Notes: generated by a model from the sequence alone, not told the origin. 64,000 bases of DNA from Roseibium sp. HPY-6 (GCF_040530035.1 NZ_JBEWCD010000002.1:2153793-2217792); one strand, 5' to 3'; numbered from the stretch's first letter, positions 44,668 to 55,466 are shown. Numbers and translations are program-made.

Positions 44668-45885
44668 ATGAACGTTTTTGAGCACATGGAGACAGCACTC
44701 TCCGATTTGCACACCGCTGGAAACTATCGGGTTTTTGCGGAATTGGAACGGCATTGTTCGCAGTTTCCGAAAGCGACTTTCTATGACGACGAGGGCGAAA
44801 CGCGCGACGTCACGGTCTGGTGTTCCAACGACTACCTGGGCATGGGGCAAAACCCGCTCGTCACAAGACGAATGACCGAGATCATCGAGAAATGTGGCGC
44901 CGGTGCGGGGGGGACACGCAACATCTCCGGCACAAATCACTATCACGTGCTGCTGGAGCGCGAGCTCGCGGATCTGCATGCCAAGGAAGCTGCACTGATC
45001 TTCACTTCAGGGTACGTTTCGAACTGGGCGGCGCTCGGTACGCTCCTGGCCAAGATCCCCGGGATAATCGTCTATTCCGACGCACTCAACCACGCGTCGA
45101 TGATCGAGGGCATTCGTCACTCGCGATGTCAAAAGCGACTGTTCCGGCACAACGATCCGCAGCATTTGCGGGAGCTGATGGCGGCGGACGATCCTAACGC
45201 CCCGAAGCTGGTTGCTTTTGAGAGCGTTTATTCGATGGATGGGGACATCGCGCCGATCGAAGAGATCTGCGATGTCGCAGACGCGTTCGGGGCAATCACG
45301 TATCTTGACGAAGTGCATGCGGTCGGCATGTACGGTCCGCGCGGTGGCGGTGTCGCAGAGCGCGAAGGTCTGATGGACCGTCTGACGGTCATCGAAGGCA
45401 CTTTGGGCAAGGCCTTTGGCGTCATGGGCGGATACATAACCGGCCCGACCGTTCTGGTCGATTTCGTTCGCTCTTTCGCTTCCGGTTTCATTTTCACGAC
45501 AGCGTTGCCGCCGGCGCTTGCGGCCGGGGCCACGGCGTCGATCCGCTATCTGAAGGAAAGCACCAGGGAACGGGAGGCACACCAGGCGGTTGTTGCCAAG
45601 GTTCGCGCAGCGCTTGATGCGCGGGGCATCCCGCACATGGAAAATCCGAGCCACATTGTGCCGGTTCTTGTCGGAAACGCGTCAAAGTGCAAATGGATTT
45701 CCGATGTTCTTCTGAGCAACTTTGGCATATATGTCCAGCCGATCAACTATCCCACGGTTCCGGTTGGAACCGAGCGGCTGCGGATCACGCCGACACCACT
45801 TCACAGCGACGCCGACATCCGGCAGCTTGCCGAGGCGGTGTGTTCGCTATGGTCGCAATGCGCCTTGGCGCGCGCGGTTGCCTGA
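44668..45885 (+). CDS. hemA: 5-aminolevulinate synthase
   Basis: The 405-residue PLP enzyme makes ALA from glycine and succinyl-CoA (Shemin route), the first step of tetrapyrrole synthesis. It shows [34 protein letters not shown] and the PLP-lysine motif [20 protein letters not shown] chose ATG 44668 behind a GAGGAGAGG ribosome site. An ATG at 44644 would add 8 residues. Its place in the puh operon ties pigment precursor supply to phototrophic growth. Confidence 0.96.
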   Translation: MNVFEHMETALSDLHTAGNYRVFAELERHCSQFPKATFYDDEGETRDVTVWCSNDYLGMGQNPLVTRRMTEIIEKCGAGAGGTRNISGTNHYHVLLERELADLHAKEAALIFTSGYVSNWAALGTLLAKIPGIIVYSDALNHASMIEGIRHSRCQKRLFRHNDPQHLRELMAADDPNAPKLVAFESVYSMDGDIAPIEEICDVADAFGAITYLDEVHAVGMYGPRGGGVAEREGLMDRLTVIEGTLGKAFGVMGGYITGPTVLVDFVRSFASGFIFTTALPPALAAGATASIRYLKESTREREAHQAVVAKVRAALDARGIPHMENPSHIVPVLVGNASKCKWISDVLLSNFGIYVQPINYPTVPVGTERLRITPTPLHSDADIRQLAEAVCSLWSQCALARAVA

Positions 45886-45910
45886 AACCTTTAAGTGGAC
45901 CCTGGATTAG

Positions 45911-46444
45911 ATGAACAGGCACATTATCATACCGGCGGTCGCCGACGACGGCTCGCTGTTTCCGGTCGAAAAAATGGCCGCCCATGTCCAGGGTCTATTG
46001 CACCTGGCCGTCTCGGTATTTGTCTTCGATGGTGATTTGCTTCTCATTCAAAAGCGCGCTGCCGTGAAGTATCACTGCGGCGGACAGTGGGCCAACACCT
46101 GCTGCAGCCACCCTCACTGGGATGAAACGGTAGAATCTTGTGCCGAACGCAGACTTCAGGAAGAACTTGGGTTTTCGATACCACTGACACGACATCAGAC
46201 CGTGGAATACGAGGCAAGCGTGGGCGAGGGGCTCAGCGAGCACGAACGCGTAACGCTGTTCAGCGCCCAGGTCGACCGAAGGCAGCTCGACATTCGGCCG
46301 AACCCGGAAGAAGTCGATGCAGTCCGCTGGGTCGACCCTGAAAGCCTCCACAGGGAGGTTCAAAAGTCACCCGACGACTTTACGCCATGGTTCCGTATCT
46401 ACCTTGAGCGGTTTCCCGCTTTCAAGTTCAGCACAAACGACTAG
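45911..46444 (+). CDS. idi: isopentenyl-diphosphate delta-isomerase, type 1
   Basis: The 177-residue Nudix-type isomerase interconverts IPP and DMAPP. It has the TCCSHPHWDE motif with the active-site Cys, ERRLQEELGF (Nudix helix) and LSEHERVTLF. It is the last gene of the plus-strand operon, 25 bp after hemA, and faces pufC. It feeds geranylgeranyl diphosphate for carotenoids and the BChl tail. Confidence 0.95.
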   Translation: MNRHIIIPAVADDGSLFPVEKMAAHVQGLLHLAVSVFVFDGDLLLIQKRAAVKYHCGGQWANTCCSHPHWDETVESCAERRLQEELGFSIPLTRHQTVEYEASVGEGLSEHERVTLFSAQVDRRQLDIRPNPEEVDAVRWVDPESLHREVQKSPDDFTPWFRIYLERFPAFKFSTND

Positions 46445-46525
46445 AGGGTTCCGCGGCCGGCCAACCCTTTCGAGACCGCAATCCGCCTCTCTCTCCCAAG
46501 AACACTCAGTGGTGACCGTGAGGTC

Positions 46526-46554
46526 AAAAAAAGGGAGCCGCGATGGCTCCCTTT
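46526..46554 (-). terminator. rho-independent terminator of the puf operon
   Basis: On the minus strand AAAGGGAGCC-ATCGC-GGCTCCCTTT forms a perfect 10-bp stem and is followed by a run of seven T, 28 bp after the pufC stop. On the plus strand the hairpin lacks a downstream T-run, so it mainly serves pufC, although it may also slow idi transcripts. Confidence 0.88.
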
Positions 46555-46581
46555 CAAGTGACGGTCACGCCGGTTGGGGTG

Positions 46582-47718
46582 CTACTTGGCAACATCCGCG
46601 ACTGTGGTTTGGAGAGGGAGCGCGGATGAATTTGCCGGCGTTTCCGCACCCATGACCTGAGTTTCCCCAGGAACATAAGTCGAAAAATCAGGCACGTCGG
46701 TTGGGCCTTTCTTGTCGAGCGCGTCGACATAGTCCTGCAGCATCGAGACGCCATAGAGCGGTTTTTGAACACCGTTGTGGCAAGTCGAGCAGCCGATCTT
46801 GAGCACATCGCCTTCAGGTCCAAGGCGATTTTCTGGGAAGACGGGCGTCAGGCCGACCATATAGTCGACATTCAGCGCGCGGGTCATGTTGATCCCGTGC
46901 CAGGCGGTCACGCGCTGCGGCGGGCTCTGGTCCCAGTCATTGAAGGCCCGCGAGTTGTGGCAGGTCACGCAATTGACCCCAAGGCCCTCTGACATGTGCA
47001 TCATAAACGCCCACGTGCTCTCGGTTTCCTTGGTGCCGGCCGGATTCGGACTGTCAGGGTCAGGCAGGGCCGTGAGCGAATGCACCCGGATCGACTTGTC
47101 TTCAAGCAGATAGTCCATAAGCGCATTTTGAGGCATGGAGGTGTTGCCGACGAACTTGCCCACACCGCCGTGGCGGCTCATGGCGCTTGCCGGTTTCGGC
47201 TCCTGATCGTCGTACCAGTAGTTTGCCGGGATGTGCTGGCCGCGGTGGCAGGTGTAACAGGTCACTCCGACATCGCCGACATGATCGCCCCAGTCCACAT
47301 TGATCGTCTGGTTCATCTGGATCATGCGCCGGGCAACGACCTTTGTGTAAACCTCGTCCGAGGCGAAATTCTCTGCGTTGTGGCAGTATTCGCAGCCTTC
47401 TTCGGGCGAGATCCATTCCGTGATCGCAGCCATGAACTGGTTGAACTGATCATCTGAAAGATCCCCCAGAACCTGGACGTTCTCGTAAAGCTCGCTCGCG
47501 CGATCCCCCTCCGGATCCGCTTCCCAGGGAGCCTCGGGAACCTCATTGGCGGCCCTGAGTGCCTTTTCCTTTTCAATGTCCTTTTCAAGGTACATGCCTG
47601 TACCGCGATACCCGATCTGGACCGATTCAACGGGTGGGGCATCCCAGTCCGCGCCGACGAAGCTGGCGATAGCGAGGAGCGTTCCGGCGGATGCTGCAAA
47701 TGGTATCCAAAGTTGCAT
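46582..47718 (-). CDS. pufC: tetraheme reaction-centre cytochrome c subunit
   Basis: The 378-residue periplasmic cytochrome re-reduces the special pair. Four c-type heme motifs are present: CEYCH, CYTCH, CVTCH and CSTCH. An N-terminal hydrophobic segment (residues ~5-24, PFAASAGTLLAIASFVG) acts as signal or anchor. No lipobox Cys follows it, unlike lipoprotein PufC of Blastochloris or Rubrivivax, so the protein is probably held by an uncleaved helix. It is the last gene before a strong terminator and 11 bp after pufM. Confidence 0.95.
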   Translation of the reverse strand: MQLWIPFAASAGTLLAIASFVGADWDAPPVESVQIGYRGTGMYLEKDIEKEKALRAANEVPEAPWEADPEGDRASELYENVQVLGDLSDDQFNQFMAAITEWISPEEGCEYCHNAENFASDEVYTKVVARRMIQMNQTINVDWGDHVGDVGVTCYTCHRGQHIPANYWYDDQEPKPASAMSRHGGVGKFVGNTSMPQNALMDYLLEDKSIRVHSLTALPDPDSPNPAGTKETESTWAFMMHMSEGLGVNCVTCHNSRAFNDWDQSPPQRVTAWHGINMTRALNVDYMVGLTPVFPENRLGPEGDVLKIGCSTCHNGVQKPLYGVSMLQDYVDALDKKGPTDVPDFSTYVPGETQVMGAETPANSSALPLQTTVADVAK

Positions 47719-47729
47719 TTTCCCTCTCC

Positions 47730-48692
47730 TTACTGCGCCGCCGGGTCGACGACATCCGGATAAATGTCCGGCAAGGGGGCGACGATGCCGTGCTCAATTC
47801 CCCACAGGTACCAGTTGTCGACGACTGTTCCGGTCAGAAGTATCCCGATGCCGCCAGTCAGGGGTGTCAGAATGGCAAACCACCATGCCCATCTGTGAAC
47901 GGATTCCATCGTGGCGTTGAAGCCCATGGTCCAGCGCCAGAACAGCGCGGCGCGCTCAGAGGCGGTGCCTCGATCGGTAATCTGCTCAAGTTCACGCTCG
48001 CCGCCGTATTTGCCGACGGCCAGAATGGTGGCACCATGCATTGCAAACAGCAGCACCGACCCATAGAGGAAGACGATCGAGAGACAGTGGAACGGGTTGT
48101 AGTAGAGGTTGCCGTACCGGATCGAAAACGCAGCTGTCCAATCCAGATGCGGGAAGATGCCGAACGGCACGGCCTCGGAGAAATTGCCCATCAGTATCGG
48201 GCGGATAAAGCCAAGAACCAGGAAGAGCCAGATTGCCGATGCAAACGCCCAGGCAACATGGGTTCCCATCTCAAGCTGCCGGGCCCGCCGGTAGACGCGC
48301 ACCCACCACAACAGGATGGACGCAGTCAGGAAGAAACCGGCGATCAACCACCAGCCACCGTCGTTCAAAGGCGGCATGGACAGGCCGTATTCTGCCGGCG
48401 GCGGTTCAAGGCCGAGCCAGAAGAGCTGGCGGACGAACTGGATGGGATCCCAGCCAACCGACGCCCACATGTTGAGGCCGATGATCTCGAACGCGATCAG
48501 TCCGAAAACGAGGGACAATGTCCCAAGATAGCCGAGATAAATGGGACCGATCTGCGCGTTTCCGATCCAGCCCAGCAGCCTCGACATGACCGGCGTTCCG
48601 GTGCGCGGACTGTCGTCCTTGGGAAGCGGCATGCCTTCTTCGGCGGGGCCGCTGATTTGAACGATCGTAAGAATGTTCTGGTATTGGGTCAT
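47730..48692 (-). CDS. pufM: photosynthetic reaction centre M subunit
   Basis: The 320-residue protein has five transmembrane helices and binds BChl, BPhe, QA and Fe. The family core is clear: [57 protein letters not shown], and [20 protein letters not shown] with an iron/quinone-side His. The C-terminal extension reaches the periplasm-side end ([12 protein letters not shown]), as expected when a PufC cytochrome is present. No pufX is seen downstream. Confidence 0.97.
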   Translation of the reverse strand: MTQYQNILTIVQISGPAEEGMPLPKDDSPRTGTPVMSRLLGWIGNAQIGPIYLGYLGTLSLVFGLIAFEIIGLNMWASVGWDPIQFVRQLFWLGLEPPPAEYGLSMPPLNDGGWWLIAGFFLTASILLWWVRVYRRARQLEMGTHVAWAFASAIWLFLVLGFIRPILMGNFSEAVPFGIFPHLDWTAAFSIRYGNLYYNPFHCLSIVFLYGSVLLFAMHGATILAVGKYGGERELEQITDRGTASERAALFWRWTMGFNATMESVHRWAWWFAILTPLTGGIGILLTGTVVDNWYLWGIEHGIVAPLPDIYPDVVDPAAQ

Positions 48693-48703
48693 AGCGTTTC
48701 CCC

Positions 48704-49549
48704 TCAGTTCCAGATCGGCAGGTCAAGCCACCAGTTCCACCACTGTGGCCAGCCCTGGTTCCAGAAGGGCCCGCTGATGACGATGCAGACGGCACTCCAA
48801 AATCCTGCGTTCAGCGCGAGGATCAGACCGAGCCTGTGAATGCCGAGCGTGCCGATGGAATAGCCTATGATGTCGCGGAAGAAGGTGTCTTCATATTCGG
48901 GTGTCTTCACCTCGGCCTGCTGGCCGCCACCTTCCATGGACGCGCCGGGATTGGCGGCTGAAAGAATGAGGCCGCCGTGAAGCGAGAGCGCGAGCGTCGT
49001 CGTGAAGAAGAAGGTCACGGCGATCATGTGGGCTGGATTGTAGTGGAAATGCAGGTACTGGTAGCCAACGTTCGACACCCAGTCGAGATGGCTGAAAATG
49101 CCGTATGGAAAGCCATGTCCCCAGGCGCCGAGAAGCAGCGGGCGAAACACGACGAGTGTCACATAGGCGAAAATCGCAAAGGAAAACGCGATCGGGACAT
49201 GATAACCCATCCCGAGTTTACGGCATATCTCGACTTCGCGGAGTGCCCAGGAACAAAATGCCCCAATCGCGCAAATCGTTATGATTTGCCAGAGGCCACC
49301 TTCCTTCATGGGGGCCAGAGCGAGGCCATAGGAAAGATCAGGGGGCGCAATCGAGATTTGCCAAATGTTCCAGGTTGGTCCGATCGCCGCGCCATAGATC
49401 ACCAGGGCTGTGCCCAGAATAACGAAAAAGGCACCGGTTATACCAAAGAAGCCTACATAAAACGGGCCGACCCAGAAATCGAAGAGATCTCCGCCAAGCA
49501 GCGTCCCGCCACGTACGCGGTACTTTCTTTCAAAGCTGAGCAAAGCCAT
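48704..49549 (-). CDS. pufL: photosynthetic reaction centre L subunit
   Basis: The 281-residue protein has five transmembrane helices. It begins [20 protein letters not shown], the usual start of PufL. Cofactor-region motifs are [20 protein letters not shown] and [13 protein letters not shown], and the QB/Fe side is at [18 protein letters not shown] long frame from 49582 has 11 extra residues, but AGGAGG lies 5 nt upstream of ATG 49549 and decides the start. Confidence 0.97.
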   Translation of the reverse strand: MALLSFERKYRVRGGTLLGGDLFDFWVGPFYVGFFGITGAFFVILGTALVIYGAAIGPTWNIWQISIAPPDLSYGLALAPMKEGGLWQIITICAIGAFCSWALREVEICRKLGMGYHVPIAFSFAIFAYVTLVVFRPLLLGAWGHGFPYGIFSHLDWVSNVGYQYLHFHYNPAHMIAVTFFFTTTLALSLHGGLILSAANPGASMEGGGQQAEVKTPEYEDTFFRDIIGYSIGTLGIHRLGLILALNAGFWSAVCIVISGPFWNQGWPQWWNWWLDLPIWN

Positions 49550-49612
49550 GAAGTCCTCCTTAGCCGCTGCATAACGGTGCATCAGCGCAGCTAAACTCTT
49601 GAAGCAGGTCTT

Positions 49613-49669
49613 GGTGGCGGAAGACGCTGAGCGCCGCGTGAGCGGGAGACTGCGGGACCCTCCGCCACC
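49613..49669 (-). other. pufA-pufL intercistronic hairpin
   Basis: GGTGGCGGA (49613-49621) pairs perfectly with TCCGCCACC (49661-49669) around a GC-rich 39-nt loop that can fold further. In Rhodobacter, hairpins in this place stabilise the pufBA mRNA segment so that LH1 is made in excess over L and M. The same role is inferred here. Confidence 0.75.
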
Positions 49670-49694
49670 GATGATGTTGAGCCGTCCTGGTCTG

Positions 49695-49892
49695 TCAGAC
49701 CAAGGCGGTGTTTTGGTCCGGATGAAGCAATTCGATTTGCGATCCGGGTCCCCAAAGAGCGGCGTTGTCCAGCCAGTTGTACTTTTCCGAACTCAGCAGG
49801 ATGAAGTGAATCAGCACTGCCAAGGTGAAAAGGAACACCGCGAGGCCAACGAGCACTCGACGCGGATCGAAGAGGAGCCAAACTCTCCACAT
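49695..49892 (-). CDS. pufA: light-harvesting complex 1 alpha chain
   Basis: The 65-residue single-helix protein begins [20 protein letters not shown], the typical LH1 alpha N-terminus. The BChl-ligand His is in [16 protein letters not shown], and the W is three residues before the end of that motif. It pairs with PufB and forms the ring around the reaction centre. It lies 27 bp after pufB. Confidence 0.96.
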   Translation of the reverse strand: MWRVWLLFDPRRVLVGLAVFLFTLAVLIHFILLSSEKYNWLDNAALWGPGSQIELLHPDQNTALV

Positions 49893-49919
49893 GTCTTCAC
49901 ATCCTTATCTGCTGTGGAC

Positions 49920-50066
49920 CTAGAGCCACGGTTGGTAGAGCCACATCGAAATGTGGGCAAGGAAGGGAAAGAGCGACATCAAGATCGCGCTTTTGACGAA
50001 GTATCGATGAAACTCCTGCGCCTCCTCATGAGAAATCCCCGTCAGGGACTCTTTGTCTGAAGCCAT
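49920..50066 (-). CDS. pufB: light-harvesting complex 1 beta chain
   Basis: The 48-residue protein MASDKESLTGISHEEAQEFH followed by the helix has the BChl-ligand His in FPFLAHISMWLYQPWL. The frame is open further upstream to 50186, but that 40-residue part is not LH1-like, and ATG 50066 gives the normal length. It lies about 130 bp after pufQ. Confidence 0.96.
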   Translation of the reverse strand: MASDKESLTGISHEEAQEFHRYFVKSAILMSLFPFLAHISMWLYQPWL

Positions 50067-50195
50067 TGAAATGACCTCCGCTGCTTGCCTTTCGGCGGTT
50101 ACCGCGCACAACCCTCGCGGCAGGGTTCCAGTGAAGTCGGTTAACCGGTTCCTCTGGGCTTTCGCCAACGCCGTAAACGCCGGCAAAGTGGGGGG

Positions 50196-50432
50196 CTACA
50201 CATGGAAGGCATAACCCAAGGCTGCATAGGCCGATGCTTTGGCTTCCTCGAAAACGGAGCCTTCAGCCCGGGCGTCGCGCGCACTGAAAACAGTGCTGAT
50301 CCGGGTGAGCGCTATCGTTGTGAGGCAAAGCGGAAAGACCAATAAAAACAGACGTTTCATCATGACACGTTCGGCTTCCCGCTCCCGGTAACGATCGCGG
50401 ACAACGTGCTCGTGGTGTGTTGTTGAAACCAT
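50196..50432 (-). CDS. pufQ: PufQ, bacteriochlorophyll/assembly protein
   Basis: The 78-residue protein has one membrane segment (KRLFLLVFPLCLTTIALTRI) and a tail FEEAKASAYAALGYAFHV. PufQ influences bacteriochlorophyll formation and is found as the first puf gene in Rhodobacter-like clusters. I chose ATG 50432 because AAGGAG stands 8 nt upstream. An ATG at 50483 that overlaps the bchZ stop would add 17 residues and lacks a good ribosome site. Confidence 0.85.
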   Translation of the reverse strand: MVSTTHHEHVVRDRYREREAERVMMKRLFLLVFPLCLTTIALTRISTVFSARDARAEGSVFEEAKASAYAALGYAFHV

Positions 50433-50479
50433 TTGTTCTGCTCCTTCGGTTCCCGGTCTGCGGCTTAGAGAAACATGGC

Positions 50480-51925
50480 TCATGCGGTGATCCCGGACTT
50501 GTTGGCGACCCGTGCGACATGCGCAAAAGTCACTTCAGTGACGTTGTCGGCCCAGGCCTCCAATTCCGCTGCTTCACGCAGGCGTTTGGCGGCGGATATG
50601 CGTGCAAGCACCGGTTCACGGCTGATCCGTGCGTCGAGTGCCGCGAGGGCATCCGGATGCCACTGGTATTCTGTCTTCTGGCGCGCGGAGGTCGCTTCGA
50701 TTGCATCGAGCTCACCGGCGCTCGGAAGGATTTCGAACAGCACATCGAAAAGCGCGTTGCAGACTTCCTGGATCAGCCAGCAGGCGCCGGAGTACCCCAT
50801 CACCGGTGTGCCGGTGTGCCGGCGCACGACCGCGCCCGGATAGGACAGCTGAATGAATTTGCCGCGCGCGCCTGCTTCTGCCATGTACATGCGTTCATTG
50901 AACGAGCCGAACATGATCATGGGTGTGCTGTTCGCAGTCAGCTCCGCAACTTCCGGATTGTCTGTTTTGGTTCCGGCCTTGCGGGCAACTGCAAACGTGC
51001 AGGGAAGCCCCATCTCACCTTCAAGAAAGTTCTGGACCCCGCGAACGTAGGTTTCGTTGGCGACAATCGCGAAGTTGGCGGTCGCAAAGAAATCCTGCGT
51101 GACGGAGCGCCACAGATCCCACAAGGGTTTCAGCGTTGTATGCTTTTCTTTTTCTATGAACGGCTGCGGATCCAGATCGAGGATCTCGCCGAGTGTTTCC
51201 AGGAAGGCTGTTGTGGAATGAATGCCGATGGGAGCCTGCAGGTAGGGCCGCTCCATCGCCTCGCAAAGGAGACGGCCGAATTCACGGTAAAGACAGATGT
51301 TCGCGTCGGCATCGCCAAGCTTCCGCAGGTCTTCCACGTGGCTTCCAAGCGGGAAAATCATGTTGATTTCCGCGCCGATGCCTTCAACAAGTCGCCGCAC
51401 CTCGTGAAGGTCGGACGGCATGTTGTAGGTGCCATAGATCGGCCCGATAATGTTGACCCTTGGCTTTGCACCTTCCTTGCGCTTACGCGGTTTTGGAACG
51501 CGCTTTGGTCCGAACTCCGTCCAGAGCCATTTCAGTGCCCGGTCCGCGCTTTGCCATTGATCTTCGTCGATGGTGCGGGGCAGGAAGCGCTTGATGTTCG
51601 AGCCTTCCGGAGTGACACCGCCGCCAATCATTTCCGCGATGGATCCAGTTACGACGACTGCTGGAAGATCCGGATCGAGCACCTGGCGTGCGCGTTTGAT
51701 TGCGCTTTCGGTTCCATGCTGACCAAGCTCATCCTCGGAGAGGCCACTGACCACGATCGGCAATTCGTGAGGGGGCAGGGCGTCGGTGTAATGCAGCACC
51801 GAAGTGACGGGCAGGTTTTCGCAGCCCACGGGACCGTCGATGATGACCTGAAGCCCCTTGATCGCCGTGAAGGCGTAAACGCTACCCCAGTAACCGCCAG
51901 CCCTGTCATGGTCGAGGATCAGCAT
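50480..51925 (-). CDS. bchZ: chlorophyllide a reductase subunit Z
   Basis: The 481-residue nitrogenase-like subunit works with BchY to reduce ring B of chlorophyllide a. It starts [20 protein letters not shown] and contains [20 protein letters not shown] and [23 protein letters not shown] 51925 overlaps the bchY stop by 7 bp. The frame continues to 52024, but that part is a shadow of bchY. It is followed by pufQ. Confidence 0.95.
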   Translation of the reverse strand: MLILDHDRAGGYWGSVYAFTAIKGLQVIIDGPVGCENLPVTSVLHYTDALPPHELPIVVSGLSEDELGQHGTESAIKRARQVLDPDLPAVVVTGSIAEMIGGGVTPEGSNIKRFLPRTIDEDQWQSADRALKWLWTEFGPKRVPKPRKRKEGAKPRVNIIGPIYGTYNMPSDLHEVRRLVEGIGAEINMIFPLGSHVEDLRKLGDADANICLYREFGRLLCEAMERPYLQAPIGIHSTTAFLETLGEILDLDPQPFIEKEKHTTLKPLWDLWRSVTQDFFATANFAIVANETYVRGVQNFLEGEMGLPCTFAVARKAGTKTDNPEVAELTANSTPMIMFGSFNERMYMAEAGARGKFIQLSYPGAVVRRHTGTPVMGYSGACWLIQEVCNALFDVLFEILPSAGELDAIEATSARQKTEYQWHPDALAALDARISREPVLARISAAKRLREAAELEAWADNVTEVTFAHVARVANKSGITA

Positions 51926-53505
51926 CCGACGCTCTCCCCGTTGTCTACTGCATTCTGAGACTTCTTGAGACGCGCCGCATACTTCTGGCGGTAACCGCTC
52001 TTGTCTTCCGGAACGCCTTGCCAAATACCGGACGTGTCCCCTTGGCCAACCCCTTCAAAGAAGTCCTGCATCTTCAGGAACCGGTCCTTGTTGGCGATTG
52101 CGGTGGAGATAACGCCGGGCAATGAGGCAGTGCCGGCCGGTCCCATCAAAGGCCGGGCCGAGATGAGGTTGGTGAAGTAGAGTGCGGGCGTCGCGCTTTC
52201 CTTCGCCTTCTGGACGACCGGCGTCGTGCCGATTGCCAGGTCGGGCTCAAACGCTTCGAAAGCTTCCAGATCCTGTTCCAGCGACGCGCGGAACCGAACC
52301 TCGACCCCGCGTGCTTCCAGCCACTGGGCATCTTCCTCGCTGTAAGGTGTTCTGGGGCAGGCGGTTCCCACGTAACGCAGGTCAGCGCCGAGTTCGACGA
52401 GCAGGCGGCCGACAAGCAGTTCGGACCCCTCGTAGCCAGAGAGCGTGATACGTCCGTCGATACGATTGGCTCCGAGGGCTGCAGAAATCGCACCGTGCAT
52501 TGCGTTGCGGCTGATATTCGTCTTTTCAGCGGCAATCCCGCACTTTTCACCGATCGCCGAAAGCCAGGCATCGGTACCTTCAAGACCGATTGGTGCAGAA
52601 CCGATGATCTCGCGGCCCGCGGCTTTGAATTCCCGGAAACTTGCGGTGTAGAACGGATGAATTCCGGCGACGACCGCACAGTCGAGTGCCGAATAGAGTT
52701 CGCGCCACTCCCGGACGGGTACGGTCGGTCCGGCGGCCAGCCCCATGGGATCGAGCATGCCGCCAATGACAACAGGATCGGCCGGGAAGACTTCACCGAC
52801 AAGGGTTACGGTAGGCTTGTCGTTCAAGCCGTCGCGCGGCGGCAAGACGGGGCCTTCGGAAGCTTCCTGCCGCGCATAGGCCAGCATGGCGGCTGAAAGG
52901 ACGTCCTTTGCTTCTGCATGCGTGGGCACTCCGAAGCCCGGCACGTCGATACCGACTATGCGCACTCCGTTGATCTGGCGCGGCAGCATTTGCAACGGAA
53001 CACCGGAAGCCGTCGGAACGCAGAGATTTGTAACCACGACAGCGTCGAACTTCTTCGGATCCGCCATTTTATGAACGGATTCAACAATGTCTTCGAACAG
53101 CTTGCCAGTCACCAGCGTTTCGGAATCGAACGGAACGTAACCGACAGACCGTTTGGCGCCATAGAAATGGGATGTGAAAGTCAGGCCGTAGACGCAACAG
53201 GCTGAGCCGGAAAGGATGGTTCCCACCCGGCGCATGCGCAGGCCAACCCGAAGGGACCCAAAGGCCGGACACATGGACTGTGGCTGGTCATGCGGCCCTT
53301 TGGGATAGTCTGCCTCCAGACGATCCATCAGGTCGCCGTTACCGAGGGAACGCGCTGTTGCTTTCGAAAACTCAGCCTTGCTGTGGCAACCGGCGCCTTC
53401 AGCCTTGAGACCTGCGGAATCATCCGGGCGCGCGATCTGTTCATCGCCGGTGGCTTCAGTGCCACCTGCAAAATCCGGCTCGCGTTCCTTCGGGTGCGTT
53501 TTCAT
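51919..53505 (-). CDS. bchY: chlorophyllide a reductase subunit Y
   Basis: The 528-residue nitrogenase-like subunit is the partner of BchZ. Conserved cysteines lie in [32 protein letters not shown] and [11 protein letters not shown]. The first ~60 residues are polar and variable. It lies 15 bp after bchX. Confidence 0.95.
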   Translation of the reverse strand: MKTHPKEREPDFAGGTEATGDEQIARPDDSAGLKAEGAGCHSKAEFSKATARSLGNGDLMDRLEADYPKGPHDQPQSMCPAFGSLRVGLRMRRVGTILSGSACCVYGLTFTSHFYGAKRSVGYVPFDSETLVTGKLFEDIVESVHKMADPKKFDAVVVTNLCVPTASGVPLQMLPRQINGVRIVGIDVPGFGVPTHAEAKDVLSAAMLAYARQEASEGPVLPPRDGLNDKPTVTLVGEVFPADPVVIGGMLDPMGLAAGPTVPVREWRELYSALDCAVVAGIHPFYTASFREFKAAGREIIGSAPIGLEGTDAWLSAIGEKCGIAAEKTNISRNAMHGAISAALGANRIDGRITLSGYEGSELLVGRLLVELGADLRYVGTACPRTPYSEEDAQWLEARGVEVRFRASLEQDLEAFEAFEPDLAIGTTPVVQKAKESATPALYFTNLISARPLMGPAGTASLPGVISTAIANKDRFLKMQDFFEGVGQGDTSGIWQGVPEDKSGYRQKYAARLKKSQNAVDNGESVGC

Positions 53506-53520
53506 GGTCCTGTCCGGTCT

Positions 53521-54528
53521 CTAAATCGTGTCGTAGACCACCTCGAGAGATGGCTTGTCGGCCGCGCCGGCCGCGCACATGTCTTCAGGGGTCGCAGGCT
53601 CGAGTTGATAGTCAGCGCCGGTTTCGCTGGAATCGAACAGCCCCAGCAGGCCGTCCTGATCAAGCGGGTTGGGCAGCACCGGCGGCGCTTCTGCCAGGTT
53701 GATGGACAACGACTCAAAGAGAGGTCCCCAATTCCCACCCGGCATGCCGATGATCTGGTAATTCGCGCTTTTTCGGCGGATGTCCTCATCCTGGGGGATT
53801 GAAGCCAGAACGGGAATGCCGGCGGCATCTGCAAAAGCATGAGCTTCGCCTGTGCCGTCGTCTTTGTTGACGACAAGTCCGGCTACACCGACATTGCCAC
53901 CAAGTTTGCGGAAATACTGCACGGCTGAGCAGACATTGTTGGCGACATAAAGCGACTGAAGATCGTTGGAACCAACAACGACGACTTTCTGGCACATATC
54001 TCTGGCGATTGGCAGTCCGAAACCACCGCAGACGACATCGCCAAGGAAGTCCAGCAGGACGTAGTCGAAATCCCAGTCATGAAAGCCGAGTTTCTCGAGC
54101 GTTTCGAACCCGTGAATGATACCGCGTCCACCGCAGCCGCGCCCGACTTCAGGGCCGCCAAGTTCCATCGCGAAGACGCCGTCCCGTTTGAAACAGACGT
54201 CTGAAATTGCGACCTCCGCGCCGGCTTCCTTGCGGCTCGATGCGGTCTGGATGATGGTGGGGCAGGCCCGTCCTCCGAACAGGAGCGAGGTGGTGTCGCT
54301 TTTCGGATCACAACCGATCAGGAGAACCTTTTTACCAAGCTGCGCAAGCATGTAGGAGAGGTTCGCCAGGGTAAAGCTCTTGCCGATCCCGCCCTTGCCG
54401 TAAATCGCTATGATCTGCGTTTCCTTGGTAACCGGGCCGGTCGCAGGGGCATCCGGTTCGACCGCCGCCTCTTCACGGAGAAAGTCCTGCATCCGGTAGC
54501 GTTGACCGGGCTGGTTTTCGAGGATCAT
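53521..54528 (-). CDS. bchX: chlorophyllide a reductase iron-sulphur ATPase
   Basis: The 335-residue NifH-like protein gives electrons to BchYZ. P-loop [20 protein letters not shown] lies near residues 44-63. GCDPKSDTT follows, and the [4Fe-4S] cysteines are in GRGCGGRG and [10 protein letters not shown] overlaps the bchC stop (ATGA). Its paralogue BchL is at 37258-38187. Confidence 0.96.
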   Translation of the reverse strand: MILENQPGQRYRMQDFLREEAAVEPDAPATGPVTKETQIIAIYGKGGIGKSFTLANLSYMLAQLGKKVLLIGCDPKSDTTSLLFGGRACPTIIQTASSRKEAGAEVAISDVCFKRDGVFAMELGGPEVGRGCGGRGIIHGFETLEKLGFHDWDFDYVLLDFLGDVVCGGFGLPIARDMCQKVVVVGSNDLQSLYVANNVCSAVQYFRKLGGNVGVAGLVVNKDDGTGEAHAFADAAGIPVLASIPQDEDIRRKSANYQIIGMPGGNWGPLFESLSINLAEAPPVLPNPLDQDGLLGLFDSSETGADYQLEPATPEDMCAAGAADKPSLEVVYDTI

Positions 54529-55466
54529 GAGGGCTTCCTCCAGTCGATGACCATTTTCAGACAGGAAGGATCGTCAAAGGCGGTTCGATAGGCCTGCGAA
54601 GCTTCCTTCGGATGTGCGTGATGTGTGATGAGGCCTTCCAGGGAAAGGCGTCCGCCAGCCACCAGGTCCAGAACGGCCGTGGTGTCCTGCGGTTTGAATT
54701 CAGCGGAAAGCACAACGGAGACTTCGCGCATGAATGCAGGGGGAAACGCGAAGCTTACGCGTTCGCCATAAAATCCGGCCAGAACCAGGACCCCATTCCT
54801 GTTCAGTCGCGCGATCGCGCCGTCCAACGCGGCGGGATTGCCGCTGGCGTCGATTGTGCAGCAGCTTGCAGCCTCGGCCGCGTCACTGTCGGGACTAAAC
54901 ACTTCGTATCCAGCTGCGCCTTTGCGCCGTTCAGGGTCTGCTTCCAGAACGCGCGGTGGCGTTTGTCCAAGCGCGATGGCAACGCGTGCGATCAATCGTC
55001 CGAGCACGCCGTGACCAATGATCATCTCTACGGGCTGCTGCGCCCGCTTCACGGCCCGGTGCGCGGTCGCGGCCAGGGCAAGCAGCACGGCGTCCTCGGC
55101 AATGTCCCCATGTACCGGGATGGTTCGATCGCCCGGTAGGACCAGTCGGTCTGCCGTGGCTCCAAAAAGGCCGGCGGCGCTCGTGTAGCAGTTTGCGCCG
55201 GGGACGAACACGGTCTCCCCAGGTCGCCGACCCGACTCCGGTCCTGCTTCAATGACCGTGGCAACGGATTCATATCCGGGCACGAGCGGGTAACCCATGC
55301 CGGGGAACTGCGGCATGGAGCCTTCGAAAAGCATTTTCTCAGTGCCGGTGGATATTCCGCTGAAAAGGGTTTCGACAACCACGTCGCGCGCGTCCGGCGA
55401 AGTCAGTGCCAATTGCTTCACGCTCAGCGTGCCTGGCTCTTCAAAGACAATTGCCGTGGTGTCCAT
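54525..55466 (-). CDS. bchC: 3-hydroxyethyl bacteriochlorophyllide a dehydrogenase
   Basis: The 313-residue MDR (alcohol-dehydrogenase-like) protein oxidises the 3-hydroxyethyl group to acetyl. It has VPGYESVATVIEAGPESG, VFVPGANCYT and MIIGHGVLGRLIARVAIALG (nucleotide binding). It is the first gene after two PpsR sites, and the bchC promoter is a classic PpsR target. Confidence 0.94.
   Translation of the reverse strand: MDTTAIVFEEPGTLSVKQLALTSPDARDVVVETLFSGISTGTEKMLFEGSMPQFPGMGYPLVPGYESVATVIEAGPESGRRPGETVFVPGANCYTSAAGLFGATADRLVLPGDRTIPVHGDIAEDAVLLALAATAHRAVKRAQQPVEMIIGHGVLGRLIARVAIALGQTPPRVLEADPERRKGAAGYEVFSPDSDAAEAASCCTIDASGNPAALDGAIARLNRNGVLVLAGFYGERVSFAFPPAFMREVSVVLSAEFKPQDTTAVLDLVAGGRLSLEGLITHHAHPKEASQAYRTAFDDPSCLKMVIDWRKPS

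Noticed and set aside
47691..48839. Plus-strand open frame of 382 codons
   Set aside because: It is antisense to pufM, whose reaction-centre motifs leave no doubt.
50417..51958. Plus-strand open frame of 513 codons
   Set aside because: It is antisense to bchZ, whose nitrogenase-like motifs are clear on the minus strand.
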